DNA of 8,382 bases from JBEKCP01 sp050014815 (GTDB lineage: Bacteria; Planctomycetota; Planctomycetia; Pirellulales; Thermoguttaceae). Below, piece by piece: positions 1-4,683 of the stretch (within the stretch, counting starts at the first letter, position 1; every line of letters starts with the position of its first letter). A program made the translations under genes and the position numbers. Where the stretch lies: NCBI GenBank assembly GCA_050014815.1, contig JBEKCP010000243.1, positions 1 through 8,382 of the forward strand, given 5' to 3'. Under the pieces are notes generated by a model. The model saw nothing but the letters and a program-made list of their open reading frames with translations, had not been told where the DNA came from and made no database searches.

Positions 1-24
1 ACGAGGCTCCTGTTGCTCACGAGG

Positions 25-127
25 AAGCCCGTGAACGGGCTTGACACAAATTGTGGCTCGTACAGACCGTGACCGGCGTAAACGCCGGCCCTAATACGCC
101 TTCGGCGGAAGGCTCGTAAACGAGCCT
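25..127. repeat. Cluster of short hairpins sharing a TAAA/TGAA loop
   Basis: The stretch downstream of the SRAP gene holds no convincing gene but several perfect small hairpins. They are AAGCCCG-TGAA-CGGGCTT (25-42), CCGGCG-TAAA-CGCCGG (73-88), CGCC-TTC-GGCG (97-107) and AGGCTCG-TAAA-CGAGCCT (110-127). There is also an 11-bp palindrome, CACAA-A-TTGTG (45-55). Three of the hairpins have different stem sequences but keep a CG-T(A/G)AA-CG core. They follow the last gene of the lipoprotein-SRAP operon, so they could help end or protect its transcript. None has the T-tract of a classical intrinsic terminator. REP-like intergenic palindromes are the simplest reading. Confidence 0.6.
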
Positions 128-172
128 GCCTGCTGTCGTGCACCGCTTGCCAGAAAAGCTTGCCGAACCCTC

Positions 173-907
173 TTACTGTTCAACGGCCGGCTCGACGCAC
201 CGCGGGTCGTCGTGGGCGGGGCTGTTGACCCAGGGACTCACCGCCGAGGCCGCCATCGCCTCGCTCGCGTATGGACGCAGCAAGTCCAGAAGCGACTCCG
301 GACGGAAAAAGGGGACAGTCCCCATTTGTGCGAAGCACCCTTCGGGCCGTTCCGGCAAATGGGGACTGTCCCCTTTTTCCTCCCCGAGCCACCGCGCGTA
401 GTCCGCTGGGGCGACGATCACCGGCATCCGATCGTGGACCGGACGCACCAGCTCGTTGGCGGCCGTCGTCAGGATCGTGCAGGACTCGATCGCCCGATGG
501 TCCGGGCCCTCCCACGACTCCCACAGTCCGGCGAAGCCCAGCGGCCGGTCGTCTCGCATGTGAAAGAAGTAAGGCTGCCGTTGCCGGCCCGAGCGGCGCC
601 ATTCGTAAAACCCGTCGGCCACGACCAGGCAGCGCCGCTGGCGGAAGGCCGCGCGGAACGCCGGCTTCTCGGCGATGCCCTCGGCCCGGGCGTTGATCAG
701 CCGGTTGCCGATGGCCGGATCGTCGGCCCAAGGGGGAACCAGTCCCCAGCGGAGAAAGGCCAACTGCCGCTGCGGCGACGAGCGCACCACGGCCACCGGC
801 TGCGACGGGGCGATATTGTACCGCGGCTCCAGCGGCGGAACCTGCAGGAGAGAGAACTGCTCGGCTACGGCGCCGGCCGGCGCGCGAAGGGTGAATCGCC
901 CGCACAT
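173..907 (-). CDS. SRAP/YedK-family abasic-site DNA-protein crosslink protein with an in-frame palindromic insertion
   Basis: This 244-residue protein belongs to the SRAP family (bacterial YedK, human HMCES), which covalently captures abasic sites in single-stranded DNA through the N-terminal cysteine exposed after Met removal. Visible hallmarks are MCGRF at the start (Cys2), YNIAPSQ (30-36), WGLVPPWA (54-61), NARAE (72-76), GFYEW with Glu102 (99-103) and VHDRMPV with His158 (157-163). These match the expected catalytic Cys, Asn, Glu and His. Cys2 fixes the ATG at 907 as the start. A ribosome binding site at 919-924 lies in the end of the upstream lipoprotein gene, 9 nt away, suggesting an operon. 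Residues about 177-201 are not family sequence: they are encoded by a palindromic DNA element (304-380) lying between the PADYARWLGE helix and the LLDLLRPY helix. All core motifs remain, so the protein is probably functional. Family assignment is firm; cellular role is inferred from the family. Confidence 0.95.
   Translation of the reverse strand: MCGRFTLRAPAGAVAEQFSLLQVPPLEPRYNIAPSQPVAVVRSSPQRQLAFLRWGLVPPWADDPAIGNRLINARAEGIAEKPAFRAAFRQRRCLVVADGFYEWRRSGRQRQPYFFHMRDDRPLGFAGLWESWEGPDHRAIESCTILTTAANELVRPVHDRMPVIVAPADYARWLGEEKGDSPHLPERPEGCFAQMGTVPFFRPESLLDLLRPYASEAMAASAVSPWVNSPAHDDPRCVEPAVEQ
304..380. mobile_element. Palindromic REP/MITE-like element inserted in frame in the SRAP gene
   Basis: Two perfect 25-bp arms (304-328 and 356-380) are inverted copies separated by 27 bp. 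Each arm contains its own near-palindrome (GGGGACAGTCCCC at 311-323, GGGGACTGTCCCC at 361-373), and the centre has a small hairpin CGAAG-CACC-CTTCG (331-344). The DNA can therefore fold as one long hairpin or as a three-armed structure. It carries no gene. It interrupts the SRAP coding sequence without breaking the frame, and the 77 bp are free of stops in all six frames. No clear target-site duplication was found. Similar peptides (KGDSPH..., GTVPFF) recur, as I recall, in environmental planctomycete proteins, which fits a multicopy element; copy number cannot be seen here. Confidence 0.8.
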
Positions 908-916
908 GACACAATT

Positions 917-2434
917 CTACTCCTGCCCCTTATCGCCTTTGACGACGAAATCGATCGTCGATTGTCCGACCTTGCGGCTCTTCAGGTCCTCGACCGTCAG
1001 TTGCAGCGCGTGCCTGCCCGGATAGATCTGCTTGGGGATGCGGAGGTGGTAACTGATGAAGAAGTCGCGGCGGAAGTTCTGGCAAAACTCCTCGATGGGG
1101 GCGAACTCGTGGTCGGCCACCCGCTGCCCCCGCCCGTCGAAAATCTGGTAATTGCTCCGCAGCGAGGTGTGGAACCCCTTGGGCGTGGACTCGGCCGCGA
1201 AGTTGTCCACTTCGGCATAGAGCAGCACTTCCTGGTCGGGCGTGAACTCCGCTTTCTTGAACGGCCGGATCTCGCCGAAACTCTGCACCGACGTGCAGAA
1301 GGCGAGGTTGCGGACCGCCAGGGGCGAGGACTCGCCCAGCCGGGCGACGGCTTCGCTGAGGATCCGCTTGGTGTCGGCTGCCCGCCGCGCGGCGTCGGGG
1401 GTGCGGTCCGCGTCGAGCCAGACGCCCAGTCCGTAAAGCTGCTTGGTCCAGAAATCCTGCAGGGCGGCCGGAGCGGTCGGGATCGGCTGCAGGGCGTCCT
1501 CGCGGCGACCGGCCAACAGGTAGAGCATCCGCAATCGCGACTGGAGGACCAGATCGCCCTGGCCGCCGGATGAGCCATTGGCCTCCGTTTCCATCGCCCG
1601 AATGGCTGCCGCCAACTGCCGTTGCGAATCGCCCGGCGCCGGCGACTCGTAGCTTGCCGGCACGACCTGGGCCTCCGGGGGCTTTGCCGCGTCTGCCGGC
1701 GGCGAAAGCCGGTGCATGGCGCCCTGCGGGGGCAAGACGGCCGGAGCGGCTTGCCGCGGCGTCCGAGAACCCGCATCGGACGCCTGCGCCGCCGCGAGAG
1801 TCTCGGTCGGCGGCCCCGACCGATTGCCGGGGTCGCTCCGCACCTCGCCAACGGAAGACTGGCCGCCGCAGCCGGTCGTCGGTTCCGGGGAAGGACCTGC
1901 CGGGCCGGACGCCGCCGCTCGGGCCAGGCGGGCACCGGCGGGCGATGAGCTTGCTCGGTCGGCCTGGTCGGCCTCCGGTTTGGCGGCGGGCCGACCGGGG
2001 CTGGTCAACGAAGCGTCCTGCTGGGCCAATTGGCGGCGGTAGGCCGCTGCGGCGCGATACTGAGTCACCATCATCGGCCAAAGACTCGGCTCGGTCTGCC
2101 GCAGGTCGGCCATCAGTTTCTCTTGGGCCGCCGGGTCGACGGCGCCGACTTGTTGCAGTTCCGCGATGACCTGTTGCATGGCCTGTGCACCGGTATTTGC
2201 CGCCGGCGCGTTGACGCCGGCCGGATATTTGGCGGTGGCCGATGCGGCGGCCGCCGGAGCCGGCTTCGGCTGGACTTCGTTATGAGACGACCAGGGAGAC
2301 ACGGCGCAACCGCACAACGCGGCGCCGGCCAGCCAGAAGACCGCTTTATAGCTTGCGCGGGCTGAAATGCGACGTTTCGCCTTCGGAAACGTCTCGCTGT
2401 CGGCCGCGCACGCTACAGGAATCGTCTTGCCCAT
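917..2434 (-). CDS. Large putative lipoprotein with a conserved C-terminal domain, probably planctomycete-specific
   Basis: I do not know a named function. With the ATG at 2434 the protein has 505 residues. Residues 31-42 are a hydrophobic stretch (AVFWLAGAALCG) ending in two cysteines (41 and 43), of which LCGC is the likelier lipobox. Next come an Ala/Pro-rich stretch, a helical segment (about 85-138), a long low-complexity Pro/Ala/Ser linker (about 140-265) and a well-ordered domain (about 295-500). That domain contains VRNLAFCTSVQSFG and a beta-rich end with YPGRHALQLTVEDL, suggesting an Ig-like fold exposed in the periplasm. It resembles uncharacterised Pirellulales proteins that I recall. 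An in-frame GTG at 2464 could add 10 residues, but the promoter at 2479-2507 would leave only a very short leader. Residues 7-29, the n-region of the signal, come from a palindromic element. The gene probably forms an operon with the SRAP gene 9 nt downstream. Confidence 0.8.
   Translation of the reverse strand: MGKTIPVACAADSETFPKAKRRISARASYKAVFWLAGAALCGCAVSPWSSHNEVQPKPAPAAAASATAKYPAGVNAPAANTGAQAMQQVIAELQQVGAVDPAAQEKLMADLRQTEPSLWPMMVTQYRAAAAYRRQLAQQDASLTSPGRPAAKPEADQADRASSSPAGARLARAAASGPAGPSPEPTTGCGGQSSVGEVRSDPGNRSGPPTETLAAAQASDAGSRTPRQAAPAVLPPQGAMHRLSPPADAAKPPEAQVVPASYESPAPGDSQRQLAAAIRAMETEANGSSGGQGDLVLQSRLRMLYLLAGRREDALQPIPTAPAALQDFWTKQLYGLGVWLDADRTPDAARRAADTKRILSEAVARLGESSPLAVRNLAFCTSVQSFGEIRPFKKAEFTPDQEVLLYAEVDNFAAESTPKGFHTSLRSNYQIFDGRGQRVADHEFAPIEEFCQNFRRDFFISYHLRIPKQIYPGRHALQLTVEDLKSRKVGQSTIDFVVKGDKGQE
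919..924 (-). promoter_or_regulatory. Ribosome binding site of the SRAP gene
   Basis: The minus strand reads AGGAGT here, 11 nt before the SRAP ATG. It overlaps the last codons and TAG stop of the lipoprotein gene (stop at 917-919). This arrangement favours translational coupling between the two genes. Confidence 0.55.
2347..2417. repeat. Imperfect 71-bp palindrome encoding the signal-peptide n-region
   Basis: The core is GACGTTTC (2371-2378), a 7-nt loop and GAAACGTC (2386-2393). The arms extend outward imperfectly: TATAGC with a TTGCGCGG block on one side, and complements of TGTAGC with GTGCGCGG on the other. It lies wholly inside the lipoprotein gene, covering about residues 7-29. Three of its six frames are open, including the one used. 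Deleting it in thought joins MGKTIP directly to KAVFWLAGAALCGC, a standard lipoprotein signal, so it looks like an in-frame insertion of about 24 codons. It could instead be an ancestral palindrome; comparison with homologues would settle this. Confidence 0.6.
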
Positions 2435-2478
2435 GATCGAGAAGGGTCGTCCGAAGGAACCCACGGAAGAGGGGGCGG

Positions 2479-2507
2479 AGGATACCGAAAAACGTCACGC
2501 CGTGCAA
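2479..2507 (-). promoter_or_regulatory. Sigma-70-like promoter of the lipoprotein-SRAP operon
   Basis: On the minus strand TTGCAC (2502-2507) and TATCCT (2479-2484) are separated by exactly 17 bp. Transcription would begin near 2472, leaving a leader of about 38 nt to the ATG at 2434. That argues for the ATG over the GTG at 2464. Prediction from sequence only. Confidence 0.45.
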
Positions 2508-2571
2508 GGTGAGTTCGGCGGAAGCGGGTGCGGACGATTTCACGAAAAGAGCCCCACTTAACGGGTGGTAA

Positions 2572-2657
2572 GCCCGTTTAGCGGGCGGGCTTGCCCGCCG
2601 TGGGAGTCTCGATCCGGCACGGCGGGCAGGGCACCACGCGAAGCGTGGTCGCCCGCT
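2572..2657. repeat. Tandem GC-rich hairpins between the GGDEF remnant and the lipoprotein gene
   Basis: The 231-bp gap 2465-2695 holds no accepted gene. Besides the promoter it contains GCCCG-TTTAG-CGGGC (2572-2586), GGCGGGC-TT-GCCCGCC (2584-2599) and a larger nested hairpin. In the last, GCGGGC (2622-2627) pairs with GCCCGC (2651-2656) around an inner stem ACCACGC-GAA-GCGTGGT (2633-2649). The first two share bases, so they compete. They lie between the end of the diguanylate cyclase transcript and the next promoter and may block read-through. No T-tract follows, so an intrinsic terminator is not claimed. Confidence 0.5.
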
Positions 2658-2695
2658 AACCGACGGGTTCCCGCGCCCGCTTTGAGAAAAAATGG

Positions 2696-2962
2696 TCAGC
2701 CGGCGGAACCCACGGGCTCCATGGGCGCGGTGGCCAGGGCGGGGCGGTCGCCGTCGTGGCGGTAGGTGCAGTTGCCTCCGTGCAGGCATCCGGCGTCCGG
2801 GGCCGTTTCAGCCCGGCGGAAAAGGCCGACCAGGTCGTCCTTCTCGATCACCTCGATCACGCCGAGGCTCACGCTGAACTGGCACGGGCGACCGCCCGCG
2901 GTGACCGGCTGCTGCAACACCAGCTTGCGGATCCGCTCATTCCGCCATCCGTCCCCGGACAT
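2696..2962 (-). pseudogene. Remnant of a second GGDEF domain, frameshifted from the cyclase gene
   Basis: The 88-codon frame reads like the C-terminal third of a GGDEF domain. QFSVSLGVIEV (28-38) matches the conserved beta strand before the final helix, followed by DDLVGLFRRAETA (42-54) and GGNCTYRHDG (62-71). The intact first domain ends in the parallel sequence AGRNCAHWHDG. The upstream cyclase ends in SELLNRTAFCQHVRGRMAE, the typical opening of a GGDEF domain, and then stops. Between these two pieces roughly 100 residues, including the GGDEF signature, are missing and the frame changes. The frame starts at an ATG overlapping the cyclase end by 26 nt, so a small coupled protein might be made, but it could not be a cyclase. 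Decay of a tandem-GGDEF protein is the best explanation. Confidence 0.7.
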
Positions 2963-4004
2963 GCTGGCAGAAGGCCGTCCGGTTGAGCAACTCGGAGAGG
3001 GAGCCGCCCTGCGGCACGCCGGCCGCCCCGGCCTGGCCGCCCTCAGCCGAAGGCGGCGCGGAGTGCTCGGGCCTCGGCGGTTCTACGGCGACAGGCGGCG
3101 GGCCGGGCAACTCGCCCTCGGCGCTGAGGGAGACCGTAAACTGGCCGTCGTGCCAATGGGCACAGTTGCGGCCGGCGTTCTTGGATGCGTACAGCGCCTC
3201 GTCGGCCCGCTGGATGAGCCTCGCCACCTCCTCGTCGGCGCGGACCATGGCGACGCCGAGGCTTGCCGTGACCAGGAATCGCTGGTCCTCGAAGTGGAAA
3301 GTCGCCCTTTGGATCATCTTGCGGGCCCGCGCCGTGGCCTTTCGGGCCTGCTCGGGGGAGACATTGGGGAGGAGGACGGCGAACTCCTCGCCGCCGTAGC
3401 GCGCGACGACGTCCGAATCGCGGAACGCCCGCTGGAGGATCCGTCCGACGCCGCGCAGTACCTCGTCGCCCGCCTGGTGTCCGTAGGTGTCGTTGAACCG
3501 CTTGAATCTGTCCAGGTCGATCATCACCAGGGCGAAGGCGGGGCCCGATCGCTGGAAATCGGCCAGCATCGTCGCGATCTGGTCGTCGAACGCCCGGCGG
3601 TTGCCTACGAGCGTCAGCGCGTCGGTGCGGGCCTCGACGGCATGGGACTCGACCAGGCGTGCCTGTTGGCGAAGCTGGTCCTCCGTCTGGTCCAGCCGCC
3701 CCTGCATCGACTTGTTCACATCGATGAGCTTGGCCACAACGTTAACGATCTTCGCCGGCTCGCGTATGCCGTCGGCGGCGAGTTCCTCGTTGATCTCTTC
3801 CACGCGGCTGCTGTGCTGGCCCACTTCGCGGGCGACGTGGCTGGCCATGCGTTGCAGGCAGGCCAGGACTTCGTGGGCGCGGCGGATTTCCTCGGCGATG
3901 GAACCGGCCGCCGACTTCCGGTCGCGGCTCCGCAACCACCAGCCGGCGACCACGCCCAGAGCGAGCATCGCCATCGCAAAGACGATATCAGCGAGGATGA
4001 CCAT
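2937..4004 (-). CDS. Membrane-anchored diguanylate cyclase (GGDEF)
   Basis: This 355-residue protein should make cyclic di-GMP from two GTP at the inner face of the membrane. It has one N-terminal transmembrane helix (about 2-23), a helical and probably coiled-coil signalling region (about 35-120), and a full GGDEF domain (about 125-287). Visible elements are the metal-binding Asp163 in MIDLDRF, NDTYGHQAGD (171-180), the active-site GGEEF (204-208) and an inhibitory I-site RDSD (195-198) exactly five residues before it. Product feedback is therefore expected. A Pro/Ala/Gly linker (about 299-332) then leads into the opening of a second GGDEF domain (333-355), which is cut off by a stop. The ATG at 4004 is chosen because the membrane helix begins there. 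An upstream ATG at 4112 would add 36 unhelpful residues and coincides with the predicted transcription start. No clear Shine-Dalgarno is visible. No separate sensor domain was recognised. Confidence 0.9.
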   Translation of the reverse strand: MVILADIVFAMAMLALGVVAGWWLRSRDRKSAAGSIAEEIRRAHEVLACLQRMASHVAREVGQHSSRVEEINEELAADGIREPAKIVNVVAKLIDVNKSMQGRLDQTEDQLRQQARLVESHAVEARTDALTLVGNRRAFDDQIATMLADFQRSGPAFALVMIDLDRFKRFNDTYGHQAGDEVLRGVGRILQRAFRDSDVVARYGGEEFAVLLPNVSPEQARKATARARKMIQRATFHFEDQRFLVTASLGVAMVRADEEVARLIQRADEALYASKNAGRNCAHWHDGQFTVSLSAEGELPGPPPVAVEPPRPEHSAPPSAEGGQAGAAGVPQGGSLSELLNRTAFCQHVRGRMAE

Positions 4005-4118
4005 TGCCGACTTGCAACTGTTCCGCGACGACCGCGACGGTTGGCCCTGACAAAATACAATTCCCCCCTGACGAGGTATACTACTCGTGCGGGGCATACT
4101 CCTAGCCGCCATCGTGAA

Positions 4119-4147
4119 TTAATAGCACGCGCCACCGGACGAGTCAA
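4119..4147 (-). promoter_or_regulatory. Sigma-70-like promoter of the diguanylate cyclase gene
   Basis: Minus-strand TTGACT (4142-4147) and TATTAA (4119-4124) are 17 bp apart. The predicted start near 4112 gives a leader of about 108 nt to the ATG at 4004, or a leaderless message if the ATG at 4112 were used. The TPR gene ends upstream at 4218, so the cyclase appears to be its own unit. Confidence 0.5.
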
Positions 4148-4217
4148 CTTACCATCTGTTCGGGGGGCGGTGGGGGGCAGTTAGGATGGCCCGGTAGCAA
4201 ACCCCATGGAAAGAGGG

Positions 4218-4544
4218 TCAGGCTTTCGCCAGAAGCTGTGCGTAACGGGCAAGGTCCTTTTCGGCCTCCGCCAGGTCGCTCCGGGCGCGATGCGCCGCAG
4301 CCCGGTTATGATACGCCGCGGCATACGTCGGATCAAGCTCGATCGCCCGACTGTAGTCGGCGATGGCCTTCTGGGGGTTTCCGCGTTCCGACCACGCACA
4401 GCCGCGGGCAAAGTAGGCGTGGACGTGCCTCGGGTTCAACTGGATCGCCTCGGTAAAGGCGGTAATCGCCTGGTCCGGCTCGTTGTATTCGAGGTATTCC
4501 AGCCCGCGATGATAGGCCTCTCGGGCATCCTGCGGTTCGAGCAC
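4218..4544 (-). CDS. Small protein made of three TPR repeats
   Basis: The 108 residues divide almost exactly into three 34-residue tetratricopeptide units (about 6-39, 40-73 and 74-107). Each keeps the expected small/aromatic pattern and end: DQAITAFTEAIQLNPRH, KAIADYSRAIELDPTY and a degenerate LAEAEKDLARYAQLL. Such repeats form a helical scaffold for protein binding; the partner is unknown. There is no signal peptide or membrane helix, so it is probably cytoplasmic. The start is a GTG at 4544; the next in-frame codon block upstream meets a TGA, so it cannot be much longer. No Shine-Dalgarno is evident. It lies 139 bp downstream of hldE across two tandem arrays, so co-transcription is uncertain. 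Confidence 0.8.
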   Translation of the reverse strand: MLEPQDAREAYHRGLEYLEYNEPDQAITAFTEAIQLNPRHVHAYFARGCAWSERGNPQKAIADYSRAIELDPTYAAAYHNRAAAHRARSDLAEAEKDLARYAQLLAKA

Positions 4545-4555
4545 GGCTGAATCCG

Positions 4556-4590
4556 GGGGTCAGAGGCCAGGTGTCAGGTGTCAGGTCTCA
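4556..4590. repeat. Five 7-bp GGTGTCA-like tandem units
   Basis: Units read GGGGTCA, GAGGCCA, GGTGTCA, GGTGTCA and GGTCTCA, a period of 7 with a GGNNNCA-like consensus. They sit just before the TPR start codon. The function is unknown. Confidence 0.65.
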
Positions 4591-4625
4591 GAGAATGGAT
4601 GAAGGAAAGCACGAAATTCCAAGCT

Positions 4626-4676
4626 CGAAATCCGAAACAAATCCAAAATCCAAAATCCAAAATCCAAAATCGAATC
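4626..4676. repeat. CCAAAAT heptamer array
   Basis: Four exact CCAAAAT units run from 4643 to 4670, flanked by degenerate copies (CGAAATC and ACAAATC types) on the left and CGAATCC on the right. The array lies between the hldE stop and the TPR gene. The same motif in opposite orientation occurs at 8124-8152. Arrays of this type recur, as I recall, between genes of environmental bacteria including planctomycetes; they lack the unit size of a CRISPR. Confidence 0.75.
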
Positions 4677-4683
4677 CCTTTGC

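Noticed and set aside
41..70. Plus-strand TTGACA suggesting a promoter
   Set aside because: No reasonable -10 hexamer lies 16-18 bp downstream and no plus-strand gene follows.
304..380. Intrinsic terminator
   Set aside because: The hairpin lies inside the coding sequence of an otherwise complete protein, with conserved family sequence (LLDLLRPY, SPWVNSP) on its downstream side.
2346..2789. Minus-strand open frame of 147 codons across the intergenic region
   Set aside because: It runs through hairpins, the promoter and the palindrome, overlaps the lipoprotein start and the GGDEF remnant in another frame, and has Arg/Pro-rich composition typical of GC-rich noise.
2696..3005. Simple sequencing frameshift splitting an intact second GGDEF domain
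   Set aside because: A single base error cannot explain it because about 100 residues, including the GGDEF signature, are missing between the two pieces. A larger assembly deletion is not excluded.
4161..4178. G-quadruplex from two G6 runs
   Set aside because: Only two long G runs plus a GG pair exist; splitting runs with no loop is needed to reach four tracts, so support is weak.
4626..4676. CRISPR-like direct repeats
   Set aside because: Units are 7 bp with no spacers, far from CRISPR architecture, and no cas gene is present.
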